64,000 bases of DNA from an uncultured Collinsella sp. (GCA_900544135.1 UQTU01000002.1:62001-126000), one strand, 5' to 3'. Shown: positions 17,144-25,782, numbered from the stretch's first letter. The notes: generated from the letters alone by a model not told the origin. Made by a program: numbers and translations.

Positions 17144-17992
17144 ATGCCAAGCTGGAACATTCATATCGCTCAGACGGAGCGTTTGCTGGAGCGCACCGGT
17201 GCGCTTGCCAATAGCGTGCGCGACCGCAATGCCTTTTTGTTTGGCTGCGTGGTTCCGGATATCTTCGTGGGCTATATGGTCCCTGGCATCGCCGATCCCA
17301 TCCCGTACCGCATTACGCACTTTGCAAAGCCCGAGCCTATCCCTAAGCCTCGTGAGCATGAGTTCTGGGATACCTATGTGGCACCGTTGCTTAAAAGTTC
17401 GCCCACCGGTGCGCCAGCCGCGGCGACCTCGATTATCGAGGAGCGCGAGCGACTGAATCGCGTGCACTATCCCCAGCGCTACAGGGATGCCGAGCCGGTT
17501 GTCGGTCCCGGCGCTCGTGAGTTCTCGCTTGCGTCCGAGGACGTGGCGCAGTCGCTGCTCGATTTAACGTTGGGCGTCTGGTCACATCTGGTGGCCGATA
17601 CCGTATGGAATACGCGCGTGAATCAGTACTTGGAGGCACACGGCGGCAAGCCGTGTGAGGAGTTCCGCATTAAAAAGCAAGGCGACTTTGACTGGTTTGG
17701 CAAGACGCTCGGCATCGTTTCGATTCCGCGCGCGACCGATCGCCTGTATACTGCGGCGACGCGTTTTGGGCAGTATCCCATCCATAAAGAATATGTGCTC
17801 AAGACCATCGGCGTTATGCACGAGATTGTACGCGAAAACCCCGGCGAGCCCGATCATCCGCCGTATCGCCTGCTAACCGAGGAGTTTTTCGATGCAACGT
17901 TTACCGAGGTCATCGAGCTAACCGAGGCGGGATTTGCGGCTCGCGTTGCCGCTTCTGACGTTCCCGCAGTCCCCCTGATCCACAGCTGCTAG
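17144..17992 (+). CDS. Zinc-dependent phospholipase C-like protein, 282 aa
   Basis: Resembles the zinc-dependent phospholipase C superfamily. The N-terminus MPSWNIH, a VVPDIF segment, HFAKPEP and a later LGVWSHLVADTVWN carry the His/Asp residues expected to bind zinc. There is no signal peptide, so the protein is probably cytoplasmic, unlike secreted clostridial enzymes; activity on lipids is unproven. The start at 17144 uses GGGGGTG 5 nt upstream rather than the ATG four codons earlier. Its stop overlaps that of the convergent next gene: both TAGs share the palindrome CTAG. Confidence 0.7.
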   Translation: MPSWNIHIAQTERLLERTGALANSVRDRNAFLFGCVVPDIFVGYMVPGIADPIPYRITHFAKPEPIPKPREHEFWDTYVAPLLKSSPTGAPAAATSIIEERERLNRVHYPQRYRDAEPVVGPGAREFSLASEDVAQSLLDLTLGVWSHLVADTVWNTRVNQYLEAHGGKPCEEFRIKKQGDFDWFGKTLGIVSIPRATDRLYTAATRFGQYPIHKEYVLKTIGVMHEIVRENPGEPDHPPYRLLTEEFFDATFTEVIELTEAGFAARVAASDVPAVPLIHSC

Positions 17993-19062
17993 CCGGCCGG
18001 CTTAACGGTGAACAGTTCATCCCAATTGACCAACAGCTCCCGTCGCAGGGCATCTTCGGTGGTGCGTTCCTGATCGGTCTTTGGGATGTAGGGGAGCCCC
18101 TCCTTTTTATGGATGAGTTCGGCGATGTTGCTAAAGCTCTTCGTGTCTTTGATTTGCTCATAGGTTATCTGGATAACGTCATAGCCCATGCTTGTGAGGG
18201 CGGTGGTGCGCTCGGCATCGGAGAGGCTTGCGGCTTCGCTGTCATGGGCGGAGCGGCCTTGGCATTCAAGGATGACGCCCATGCTGTCGGTGCTGCTCTC
18301 TATGAGGATATCGGCGTAGCAGCAGGTTTTGTCATACAGTGAGCGCGCGGTGTCGCTGAGTGGGATGCGCACGTTGTTTGCGATATTGATGCCCATGCCG
18401 CCCTCGTTGCGGGGGAGCGAGACAAGCATGGAGGTCTGTACTTCGAAGGGCGAGGCGGTCTGTCCCGTCATGTGCTCGGCCGCCCAGCGCAGTTGTTTAA
18501 CGCCGCGCAGGCCTGCGGCCTGCTTGGCGAACGCGGCGATATCCGCTGCGGAAAGAAGCGGCGTGCGCTTCCACAAGTTGGTGTCATTACCCTTGGTGTC
18601 GACAACACGTTTCCAACCACAGTCGGGCGGAATGAGCTTAAGCGAAATTGCTTCATCGAGCTGCTGCTGCGCCCGTTTACAAGGCGTGAACACTGCAAAG
18701 GAGCCGCACATCTCGTAGCAAGCCATGAGTAACTGGTTGCGCGAGACCTGCGTAGCAAGGTTGAGCAGTGTGAACTCGGGCGACGTGACATCAAATCCAT
18801 GTTCAGTTTGCCTAAACGACCCGGGAGGCGGCTCTTGGGTCAGGAGGTGCGATTTAAACAGGCTTCGCGACCCGGATTGTGCTCGAGTGAATACAAGCCT
18901 GTGAAGCGGTGCATGAAGCAGGTCTTTTACAACTGCATGACTTCCGAGGCCGCAACATCTGCGATCCATATTGCCAAGGCTAATGGCGGGGTAAAGCCCT
19001 AATACCTGCGGCGGGATACGGTGATAGTAAAAAGCGGATTGACCGCATAGCGTCAGGTCCAT
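17989..19062 (-). CDS. Hypothetical protein with Vsr/DUF559-like nuclease fold, 357 aa
   Basis: No confident family. Residues of about 250-310 read ILIESSTDSMGVILECQG, then H-D-S and a YDVIQITYEQI strand. This is the order of Asp/Glu, ExQG and His seen in Vsr-like and DUF559 endonuclease folds. The N-terminal part resembles AbiEi-type proteins with a CGQSAFYYHRIPPQ segment and a conserved SPEFTLLNLA stretch. The start at 19062 has AGGAGG 5 nt upstream; an upstream in-frame Met at 19182 lies across a repeat and is rejected. It stands alone on the minus strand. Its role could be defence or stress, but this is a guess. Confidence 0.55.
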   Translation of the reverse strand: MDLTLCGQSAFYYHRIPPQVLGLYPAISLGNMDRRCCGLGSHAVVKDLLHAPLHRLVFTRAQSGSRSLFKSHLLTQEPPPGSFRQTEHGFDVTSPEFTLLNLATQVSRNQLLMACYEMCGSFAVFTPCKRAQQQLDEAISLKLIPPDCGWKRVVDTKGNDTNLWKRTPLLSAADIAAFAKQAAGLRGVKQLRWAAEHMTGQTASPFEVQTSMLVSLPRNEGGMGINIANNVRIPLSDTARSLYDKTCCYADILIESSTDSMGVILECQGRSAHDSEAASLSDAERTTALTSMGYDVIQITYEQIKDTKSFSNIAELIHKKEGLPYIPKTDQERTTEDALRRELLVNWDELFTVKPAG

Positions 19063-19115
19063 GATATCCTCCTGGTCGAAATGTGCTTTTGGACCGTGCG
19101 ATGCCAGCGTCAATC

Positions 19116-19239
19116 CGGAAGTATGCGGCAAAATCTGAATCCTATGAGCAGACCTGGCTTTTAAGGCCAGTTTATCAGGCATTTTGTTGCGAAAAAACAG
19201 GGCGTGCTCGGAGGTCTCAGAATTTGCCGCATACTTCCG
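19116..19239. repeat. Inverted repeat pair, 23-bp arms, 78-bp spacer
   Basis: The arm at 19116-19138 (CGGAAGTATGCGGCAAA, then a variable base and TCTGA) is the reverse complement of 19217-19239 with one mismatch. A second shorter inverted pair, AGACCTGG near 19150 and CCAGGTC near 19244, is nested next to it. The 420-bp gap between 19063 and 19484 holds this repeat and the hairpin at 19410, and no gene. Confidence 0.7.
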
Positions 19240-19409
19240 AAAACCAGGTCGATCTGGCTCCTGCTAAAACGATTTAGCAGCGTCGGGTAAGGTGTGGTTT
19301 CGCCATCGGGCGAACATTTCCGCAGCAAGAAAGTTCATTTTTAGGGCTTGGAGGGGCGATTTGGACTCATTTGGTAAAGAAATGAGTGCGTGTCATGCTG
19401 TGCAGTGGG

Positions 19410-19468
19410 CACTTGCATTGCAAAGGGCCCGGAAGGCTTTGCCTTCCGGGCCCTTTGCAATGCAAGTG
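19410..19468. terminator. Perfect 28-bp inverted repeat downstream of pyk
   Basis: Positions 19410-19437 are the exact reverse complement of 19441-19468 around a TTT loop. It lies 17 nt beyond the stop of pyk. There is no T-tract on either side, so it may protect the 3' end or stop polymerase by strength alone. A 28-bp perfect stem is longer than usual terminators. Confidence 0.75.
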
Positions 19469-19484
19469 TGCTTGCAAGTGCGAT

Positions 19485-20945
19485 TTAGCGCACCTGAGCG
19501 ACGTAAGCGACGTTGGTCGAGGAGACCTTGTCCTCGAGCTGGACGCTCATGCGGGGATCGCCGGCGGTGGCGACGGTCAGGTCGCCGGCCTCGACGTAGC
19601 CGAGCTCCTTAGCGGTCTCAATCGCCTTGACGATCGTGCCGTTGACGGTACCCTGGGTAATCTCGGCCTGGTGCGGGATAACGCCCCAGTACATGATCAT
19701 CTGCTGGACGGCCCACTCGTGGCGGGAGAACGCGCAGATCGGCATGTTGGGACGGAAGTGCGAGATCAGGCGAGCGGTACGACCGGTGGTCGTCGGCACG
19801 GTGATGCACTTGGCGCCAACGGTGGTGGCCATGTTCACAGCGGACATACCCACAACGTTGTTGACGACGCGGGTGCCGTGAGCATCGGCCGGAACCTCGA
19901 GCGGAGCGTGGGCCGGGAGGTACTTCTCGGTCTCGAGAGCAATGCTGGCCTGCATCTTGACGGCCTCGACCGGGTACTTACCGGCAGCGGACTCGCCGGA
20001 CAGCATGACGGCGTCGGTGCCGTCATAAATGGCGTTAGCAACGTCGGCAACCTCGGCGCGCGTCGGGCGCGGGTTCTGCTGCATGGAGTCGAGCATCTGC
20101 GTAGCGGTGATAACGGGCTTGTAGGCCGCGTTGCACTTGGCGATGATCTCCTTCTGGATGTGCGGAACGAGCTCGGGCTTGATCTCGATGCCCAGGTCGC
20201 CACGGGCGACCATAATGCCGTCGGAAGCCTCGAGAATCTCGTCGAAGTTCTCGACGCCCAGGGCGCACTCGATCTTCGGGAAGATCGTCACGTGCTCGCC
20301 ACCGTTCTCGCGGCAAAGCTTGCGGATGCCGCGGACGGACTCGCCGTCACGGATGAAGGAAGCGGCGATGTAGTCGATGTTCTCGGTCAGGCCAAAGAGG
20401 ATGTCCTGACGATCGCGCTCGGTGATGGCGGGCAGCGAGATGTTGACGTTGGGCATGTTGACGCCCTTGCGCTCGCCGATCAGGCCGTCGTTCTTAACGA
20501 CGCAGGTCATGTCCTGGCCGCTGACGGACTCGACCTCGAGGGCAACCAGGCCGTCATCGATCAGGATGAGGGAGCCCTTCTCGACCTCGGAAGGCAGAGC
20601 CAGGTAGTCGAGGGAGATGTGCTCAGCGGTGCCGTGGAAATCCTCGGACGTGGGCTGAGCGGTGACGACGATCTTATCGCCGGTCTTGACGGCAACCTTC
20701 TTGCCGTCGACCAGAAGGCCGGTGCGGACCTCGGGGCCCTTGGTGTCGAGCAGGATGCCGACGGGCATACCGAGCTCCTTGGAAATACGGCGGACGCGCT
20801 CGATGCGACCGTGGTGCTCGTCGTAGGAGCCGTGCGAGAAGTTAAAACGGGCGACGTTCATGCCCGCCTTGATCATCTCGCGGATGGTCTCGTCGCTATC
20901 GCAGGCGGGACCCATGGTGCATACAATCTTAGTGCGCTTGTACAT
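19485..20945 (-). CDS. pyk: Pyruvate kinase, 486 aa
   Basis: Catalyses phosphoenolpyruvate + ADP to pyruvate + ATP, the last step of glycolysis. Family features: RTKIVCTMGPA at the N-terminus, ARFNFSHGS, LLDTKGPEVRTG, FPKIECALGVENFDEI and the active-site signature in VARGDLGIEI. TATQMLDSM and DAVMLSGESAAGKYP are also intact. The C-terminal domain is full length. The minus-strand start has GGAGG 5 nt before the ATG, and a TATAAT -10 lies at 21009-21014. Confidence 0.97.
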   Translation of the reverse strand: MYKRTKIVCTMGPACDSDETIREMIKAGMNVARFNFSHGSYDEHHGRIERVRRISKELGMPVGILLDTKGPEVRTGLLVDGKKVAVKTGDKIVVTAQPTSEDFHGTAEHISLDYLALPSEVEKGSLILIDDGLVALEVESVSGQDMTCVVKNDGLIGERKGVNMPNVNISLPAITERDRQDILFGLTENIDYIAASFIRDGESVRGIRKLCRENGGEHVTIFPKIECALGVENFDEILEASDGIMVARGDLGIEIKPELVPHIQKEIIAKCNAAYKPVITATQMLDSMQQNPRPTRAEVADVANAIYDGTDAVMLSGESAAGKYPVEAVKMQASIALETEKYLPAHAPLEVPADAHGTRVVNNVVGMSAVNMATTVGAKCITVPTTTGRTARLISHFRPNMPICAFSRHEWAVQQMIMYWGVIPHQAEITQGTVNGTIVKAIETAKELGYVEAGDLTVATAGDPRMSVQLEDKVSSTNVAYVAQVR

Positions 20946-21008
20946 TCAGACCTCCATCTGACATCGTCTTGCGCTGATAGATAAACCATAAGAAATAAAA
21001 CCGTGTTG

Positions 21009-21014
21009 ATTATA
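21009..21014 (-). promoter_or_regulatory. -10 box of pyk
   Basis: A perfect TATAAT on the minus strand, 64 nt before the start codon. No clear -35 is seen. The 440-bp gap 20946-21387 holds this promoter and the divergent ATPase promoter and leader, with no gene. Confidence 0.5.
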
Positions 21015-21239
21015 ACGAAATGCCGACCGAATACCCCATAAAATCGACCGTATGCCGAATTAGAAGTTCATTTTTTGCGGAATAAACGGTATATGAAAAA
21101 ACTTTACCAACCGCTCTAACCGCTGCTATCTGGGCGATATTTCAGTTTGCCGAGACGTTGGTGAAAAAACGTTTTATCAATATTGAGCATCACACGGTCT
21201 GCACCGTTTGGCACGGACCGTATCTCCAAATGAATTGTT

Positions 21240-21269
21240 TTGGCTAGACGTGTCGCTTTGGGGTACCAT
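21240..21269 (+). promoter_or_regulatory. Candidate promoter of the Ca-type ATPase
   Basis: TTGGCT (21240-21245) and TACCAT (21264-21269), 18-nt spacing. It would give a leader of about 110 nt. Confidence 0.4.
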
Positions 21270-21275
21270 AGCTCC

Positions 21276-21387
21276 ACTATCAACTGCCGCTCAGCACGGC
21301 AGCCTTGATGAGCCCTTGCCCTTCTCCTGGGAATTATGATCGGGCATCAATCTGCTGAGTGGCCCGAATCCCAGGAGGGGACTCTAT
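21276..21387 (+). promoter_or_regulatory. Structured leader that can mask the ATPase ribosome site
   Basis: CTCCTGGGA (21324-21332) is fully complementary to TCCCAGGAG (21369-21377), which contains the ribosome site AGGAGG (21373-21378). CGGGC (21341-21345) pairs with GCCCG (21362-21366) to extend the stem. A competing helix joins TTGATG..CCC (21305-21315) to GGGCATCAA (21342-21350) and would use up the same GGGC. An upstream hairpin CTGCCG/CGGCAG is at 21284-21302. Two exclusive folds around a ribosome site suggest a translational switch. I find no match to known Mn, Mg or NiCo riboswitch motifs by eye. Confidence 0.55.
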
Positions 21388-24069
21388 ATGCAAAAGGAAT
21401 ACCTGTCCGCCGCGGCGGAGGTGCTCAGCGACCAAGGTGTCGATGAGAACCTCGGCCTGAGCAACGGCGAGGCGTCGTCGCGCCTCGCCAAGACAGGCCC
21501 TAACAAGCTCGAGGAAGCCGAGAAGACGCCGCTGTGGAAGCGTTTCTTTGAGCAGATGGCAGACCCCATGGTCATCATGCTGATCGCGGCCGCGGTTATC
21601 AGCGCGCTTACGGGCATGGTCAAGGGCGAGGCGGACTTTGCCGATGTCGCCATCATCATGTTCGTCGTTATCGTCAACTCGGTGCTGGGCGTGGTCCAGG
21701 AAGCCAAGAGCGAGGAGGCCCTCGAGGCCCTGCAGGAGATGAGCGCGGCGCAGTCCAAGGTGCTGCGCGACGGCAAGCTCGTGCATCTGCCGAGCGCCGA
21801 GCTCGTGCCTGGCGACGTGATCATGCTCGAGGCGGGCGACTCCGTCCCGGCCGATTGCCGCGTGCTCGAGAGCGCCACGATGAAGATCGAAGAGGCCGCA
21901 CTCACCGGCGAGTCCGTGCCCGTAGAGAAGCACGCCAACGTGATCGAGCTTGCCGCGGGCACCGATGACGTGCCGCTCGGCGACCGCAAGAACATGTGCT
22001 ACATGGGCTCCACCGTGGTGTACGGCCGCGGTCGCGCCGTCGTGGTCGGCACCGGCATGAACACCGAGATGGGCAAGATTGCCGGCGCCCTGGCCGAGGC
22101 CAAGGAGGAGCTCACGCCGCTGCAGGTGAAGCTCGCCGAGCTTAGCCGCATCCTCACCATCATGGTGATCGTCATCTGCGTCGTGATCTTTGGCGTTGAC
22201 ATTCTCCGCCACGGCGTGGGCAACGTCCTTACCGACCCGACCGCCTTGCTCGATACCTTTATGGTCGCCGTCTCGCTCGCCGTTGCCGCCATCCCCGAGG
22301 GCCTGGTCGCCGTCGTGACCATCGTACTTTCGCTCGGCGTGACCAAGATGGCCAAGCGCCAGGCGATTATCCGTAAGCTTTCCGCCGTCGAGACTCTTGG
22401 CTGCACACAGACCATCTGCTCCGACAAGACCGGTACCCTCACCCAGAACAAGATGACCGTCGTCAAGCACGAGCTCGCTGCGCCCAAGGAGAAGTTCCTG
22501 GCAGGTATGGCGCTGTGCTCCGATGCTCAGTGGGACGAGGAGCTGGGCGAGGCCGTGGGCGAGCCGACCGAGTGCGCGCTCGTCAACGATGCCGGCAAGG
22601 CTGGTCTTACTGGCCTGACTGCCGAGCATCCGCGTGTGGGCGAGGCCCCGTTCGACTCGGGTCGTAAGATGATGTCCGTGGTCGTCGAGACCCTGGACGG
22701 CGAGTATGAGCAGTACACCAAGGGCGCGCCCGACGTGGTGATCGGCCTGTGCACCCACATCTACGAGGGCGATAAGGTCGTCCCGCTGACCGAGGAGCGT
22801 CGTGCCGAGCTCGTGGCCGCCAACAAGGCCATGGCCGACGAGGCCCTGCGCGTACTGGCGCTGGCAAGCCGCACCTACACCGAGGTCCCGGCCGACTGCA
22901 GCCCTGCTGCGCTCGAGCACGACCTGGTCTTCTGCGGCCTGTCCGGCATGATCGACCCGGTCCGTCCCGAGGTGGCCGACGCTATCCGCGAGGCGCACGA
23001 CGCCGGTATTCGCACTGTCATGATTACGGGCGACCACATTGACACCGCCGTGGCCATCGCCAAGCAGCTGGGCATCGTCGCCGATCGCAGCCAGGCCATC
23101 ACCGGTGCCGACCTCGATCGCATGAGCGATGAGGAGCTCGACGCGCACATCGAGGACTACGGCGTGTACGCCCGCGTTCAGCCCGAGCACAAGACCCGCA
23201 TCGTCGAGGCTTGGAAGTCGCGCGACCAGATCGTCGCCATGACGGGCGACGGCGTCAACGACGCCCCGTCCATCAAACGCGCCGACATTGGCGTTGGCAT
23301 GGGTATCACCGGTACCGACGTCACTAAGAACGTTGCCGACATGGTACTCGCCGACGACAACTTTGCCACCATCATCGGCGCCTGCGAAGAGGGTCGCCGC
23401 ATCTACGACAACATCCGCAAGGTCATCCAGTTCCTGCTTTCGGCTAACCTTGCCGAGGTGTTCTCGGTGTTTATCGCCACGCTCATCGGCTTTACCATCT
23501 TCCAGCCGGTGCAGCTGCTGTGGGTGAACCTGGTTACCGACTGCTTCCCCGCGCTCGCGCTGGGCATGGAGGATGCCGAGGGCGACATCATGAAGCGCAA
23601 GCCGCGCAACGCCAAGGACGGCGTCTTTGCCGGACATATGGGTCTGGACTGCGTGGTTCAGGGCCTGATCATCACCGTGCTGGTGCTGGCGAGCTTCTTT
23701 GTGGGCGTCTACTTTGACATGGGCTACATCCACATCGCCGATATGATCGCCGGCGCCGCCGACGAGGAAGGCGTGATGATGGCCTTCATCACGCTCAACA
23801 TGGTCGAGATCTTCCACTGCTTTAACATGCGCAGCCGTCGCACGTCGCTGTTTAAGATGAAGAAGCAGAACAAGTGGCTGTGGGCCTCCGCCGCGCTGGC
23901 ACTTGTGCTGACGGTGATCGTAACCGTGCAGCCGACGCTTGCCGAGATGTTCTTTGGCCCCGTGACGCTCGAGCTCAAGGGCGTTATCGCCGCGCTGGGC
24001 CTTGCCTTCCTGATTATCCCGCTGATGGAGATCTACAAGGCGATCATGCGCGCTGTGGAGAAAGAGTAA
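21388..24069 (+). CDS. Cation-transporting P-type ATPase, Ca2+-ATPase (PMR1/SERCA-like) type, 893 aa
   Basis: A P2A-type pump that probably exports Ca2+ (possibly Mn2+). In order: an N-terminal cation-ATPase domain, helices M1-M2 (about 55-105), an actuator domain with LTGESVPVEK, M3-M4 with AVAAIPEGLVAV (the ion-site PEGL), the phosphorylation motif SDKTGTLTQNKMT (Asp346), a nucleotide domain with KGAPD, MTGDGVNDAPSIKRADIGVGMG, and six C-terminal helices. Full length. The ribosome site AGGAGG is 9 nt before the ATG and lies in the leader hairpin. It is monocistronic. Confidence 0.93.
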   Translation: MQKEYLSAAAEVLSDQGVDENLGLSNGEASSRLAKTGPNKLEEAEKTPLWKRFFEQMADPMVIMLIAAAVISALTGMVKGEADFADVAIIMFVVIVNSVLGVVQEAKSEEALEALQEMSAAQSKVLRDGKLVHLPSAELVPGDVIMLEAGDSVPADCRVLESATMKIEEAALTGESVPVEKHANVIELAAGTDDVPLGDRKNMCYMGSTVVYGRGRAVVVGTGMNTEMGKIAGALAEAKEELTPLQVKLAELSRILTIMVIVICVVIFGVDILRHGVGNVLTDPTALLDTFMVAVSLAVAAIPEGLVAVVTIVLSLGVTKMAKRQAIIRKLSAVETLGCTQTICSDKTGTLTQNKMTVVKHELAAPKEKFLAGMALCSDAQWDEELGEAVGEPTECALVNDAGKAGLTGLTAEHPRVGEAPFDSGRKMMSVVVETLDGEYEQYTKGAPDVVIGLCTHIYEGDKVVPLTEERRAELVAANKAMADEALRVLALASRTYTEVPADCSPAALEHDLVFCGLSGMIDPVRPEVADAIREAHDAGIRTVMITGDHIDTAVAIAKQLGIVADRSQAITGADLDRMSDEELDAHIEDYGVYARVQPEHKTRIVEAWKSRDQIVAMTGDGVNDAPSIKRADIGVGMGITGTDVTKNVADMVLADDNFATIIGACEEGRRIYDNIRKVIQFLLSANLAEVFSVFIATLIGFTIFQPVQLLWVNLVTDCFPALALGMEDAEGDIMKRKPRNAKDGVFAGHMGLDCVVQGLIITVLVLASFFVGVYFDMGYIHIADMIAGAADEEGVMMAFITLNMVEIFHCFNMRSRRTSLFKMKKQNKWLWASAALALVLTVIVTVQPTLAEMFFGPVTLELKGVIAALGLAFLIIPLMEIYKAIMRAVEKE

Positions 24070-24080
24070 CGTACCTGTCC

Positions 24081-24174
24081 GGGCCCGACCGCCTGCGGGG
24101 TTTCCACGGGCACGTCCTCGCCGCTTTGCGGCTGCGGGATGTGCCCTTAGGAAACCCCTCCCGGCGGGCGGGCC
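24081..24174. repeat. Large imperfect inverted repeat after the ATPase
   Basis: About 25 bases at 24081-24105 pair with 24149-24174 (shared ends GGGCCCG and GGGGTTTCC). Inner stems GGCAC/GTGCC and GC/GC around a TTT loop close a structure of about 94 nt. No T-tract follows. Confidence 0.65.
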
Positions 24175-24234
24175 CTGCGGTATCCTTGCTGGCTTTTCGC
24201 CCGTGCGGATGAAAAGGGCTGAGGGAAAGTATGT

Positions 24235-24270
24235 GAGCTGGTCGGGCTTTGCCCGGCCAGCTCTTTTTTA
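24235..24270 (+). terminator. Rho-independent terminator
   Basis: GAGCTGGTCGGGC and GCCCGGCCAGCTC form a 13-bp stem with one wobble around TTT, followed by TTTTTT. It ends the ATPase transcript. Confidence 0.85.
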
Positions 24271-24332
24271 GAGCATTTGCTCGACCGACTCTTTTTGTGA
24301 ACTGGATTGTATGGGGTTGAATCGGCGACGCG

Positions 24333-24662
24333 TTAGGAGAAGCCGGGAACGTCGCTGAAGGGGATTTGAGGCATAAAGAGAACGATGACGGCCATAATTC
24401 CCCAGTAGATTTGCAGAGGTAGCGGAGCCGATATCAGGGCATTAAAGAAGGACAAACCCTTTTTGCTTCCATATAGCTGGACCGAGCTGAGAAGAGCAAT
24501 TCCAAAAGAGATGGCGCTCGGCCAGCATGCTTTGACAATGAGGCTAAGGAAATAGCATATTAATGTTATCGCTATGCACCCAATGCCCCAGAGCCACTTC
24601 TTGTTGAGGAAATACTGGATGCCCCATACACCAATTACGGGGGCAATGATGACTGGCAACAT
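24333..24662 (-). CDS. Small hydrophobic membrane protein, 109 aa
   Basis: Three or four membrane segments fill almost the whole protein: about residues 1-20, 23-43, 47-65 and 85-100. I do not recognise the family. It is the third gene of a minus-strand cassette, 9 nt after the secreted-protein gene. Size, topology and position are those of immunity proteins in bacteriocin clusters, which is inference only. Base composition of the cassette is clearly more AT-rich than the neighbours, a sign of recent acquisition. Confidence 0.65.
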   Translation of the reverse strand: MLPVIIAPVIGVWGIQYFLNKKWLWGIGCIAITLICYFLSLIVKACWPSAISFGIALLSSVQLYGSKKGLSFFNALISAPLPLQIYWGIMAVIVLFMPQIPFSDVPGFS

Positions 24663-24671
24663 AGCCGTATC

Positions 24672-25169
24672 CTAACTATTTATACAACGAATGTATTCTC
24701 CGGAGTTGGGGGGATAGACGCTGCAAGGTAGACGGTACGCGTTGCCTGCGGGTACGGGGTGTCCAAGGAGTTGCTTTGCTGCATACTCAGGCCAAGTACC
24801 TCCGGTTTTGCTTATGATCTTCTTAATCAGTCCGTCGATTACAAGCCCCGTTACATAGCCGATGAGTTCTTTTCCAATAAAAATGGCAATTTTGACGATC
24901 CATTCTTTAGCGCCGCGTGTGGCAGTTGCTAAATCATCCAAAGACAGGGTCTGGAATCGATCGACAATTTGGACATCTCCGTTTTCATCTAGTGCGTATG
25001 TCGTCCATCCTGTGCCGGACTCATTGACAGCTTCAATGTACTCTTCGGCAGAAGGGAACTCTACTTCAAGAGGTTGCGCCTTAGATTGCTTTGGTGAAAT
25101 GGCAATTGAGCAAAGCGCAACTGCGCTTGCGATGAATGACTTACGGCTTACGGGAACGTTGCGTAGCAT
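24672..25169 (-). CDS. Secreted protein with amphipathic helix and C-terminal Cys pair, 165 aa
   Basis: Residues 1-31 are a signal peptide (basic VSRK, hydrophobic FIASAVALCSIAIS, probable cleavage after SKA-Q). The mature part has an acidic first half, then a long hydrophobic/amphipathic stretch at about 88-121 with paired lysines at its end. Only two cysteines remain after cleavage, Cys149 and Cys162, 13 residues apart near the C-terminus, well placed for one disulfide. No family recognised. The start is set by AGGAGG before the ATG at 25169. It lies between a thioredoxin-like gene and a membrane-protein gene, suggesting export and oxidation of this product. Confidence 0.65.
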   Translation of the reverse strand: MLRNVPVSRKSFIASAVALCSIAISPKQSKAQPLEVEFPSAEEYIEAVNESGTGWTTYALDENGDVQIVDRFQTLSLDDLATATRGAKEWIVKIAIFIGKELIGYVTGLVIDGLIKKIISKTGGTWPEYAAKQLLGHPVPAGNAYRLPCSVYPPNSGEYIRCINS

Positions 25170-25186
25170 GTGTATCCTCCTGACAT

Positions 25187-25621
25187 TTAGCTTGACATTG
25201 CTGTGTTGTTCAGATTCAGCCTCCAATCCGTGAAACGCATTTCAAACGAATCAAGCGTGGAAAGGTCGAACTCGGACGCTATCTTTCCTTCAGAGATGGC
25301 AAAAATTGAAGGATAAAACTCGAATGACGGCAGAAGCGCCTTAAGTGTTTCCCTATCAACTTCCTTTTGGCTCTTAGGGACAACGAGGATCTCGATGTCG
25401 TTCTTGAGACTCGGCGAAAGCGAGCGCTCTGCCGCACGGAGTTCTTCACAGGCCGGGCAGCCCTCCAGCTCAATTTGCACGATAAAAGATTCGCCTTTGC
25501 TTAATTTCGATCGAAATTCGGGCAATGAGATATTGATTGGATCGGAATTGGTTCGTACTGACGAGAAGAGGGCGAAAAGGGACAGCGATAAGATAAGGAT
25601 AAGGACGGTTTGCTTTCTCAT
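25187..25621 (-). CDS. Membrane-anchored thioredoxin-like protein, 144 aa
   Basis: One N-terminal membrane helix (residues 5-22) anchors an extracytoplasmic thioredoxin-like domain with the redox motif Cys55-Pro-Ala-Cys58 in ELEGCPACEEL. The remaining fold is short (about 110 residues) with a cis-Pro-like YPSIF segment near residue 108. It is the first gene of the minus-strand cassette, 17 nt upstream of the secreted two-cysteine protein, its obvious candidate substrate. Whether it forms or reduces disulfides cannot be told. Confidence 0.75.
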   Translation of the reverse strand: MRKQTVLILILSLSLFALFSSVRTNSDPINISLPEFRSKLSKGESFIVQIELEGCPACEELRAAERSLSPSLKNDIEILVVPKSQKEVDRETLKALLPSFEFYPSIFAISEGKIASEFDLSTLDSFEMRFTDWRLNLNNTAMSS

Positions 25622-25782
25622 GGGTCCTCCAAACTCTATAAAGTTAAATTAATTTATATAAAACATTAAATAAAGATTCTTTAAAATGAACGGTATCGAT
25701 TTGCCGGTAAATGGTTTTGAGCGAGAGCGGTTGGATTGAAAAGTACAATGAACGCAGGGAAATAAGGAAAAAAGGAGGAGAA
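25622..25782. promoter_or_regulatory. AT-rich divergent promoter region
   Basis: The 161 bp between the minus-strand cassette and the plus-strand DUF2975-XRE pair are strikingly AT-rich at 25640-25700 and hold several TATAAA/TTAAAT-like boxes in both directions. The XRE protein is the obvious candidate regulator. No clear operator palindrome is seen. Confidence 0.4.

Noticed and set aside
19386..20984. 532-codon plus frame opposite pyk
   Set aside because: It is the antisense of a clear pyruvate kinase; long antisense frames are common at this GC.
21334..23817. 827-codon minus frame opposite the P-type ATPase
   Set aside because: It has the His/Asp-rich composition of an antisense frame, and the plus strand encodes an intact ATPase.
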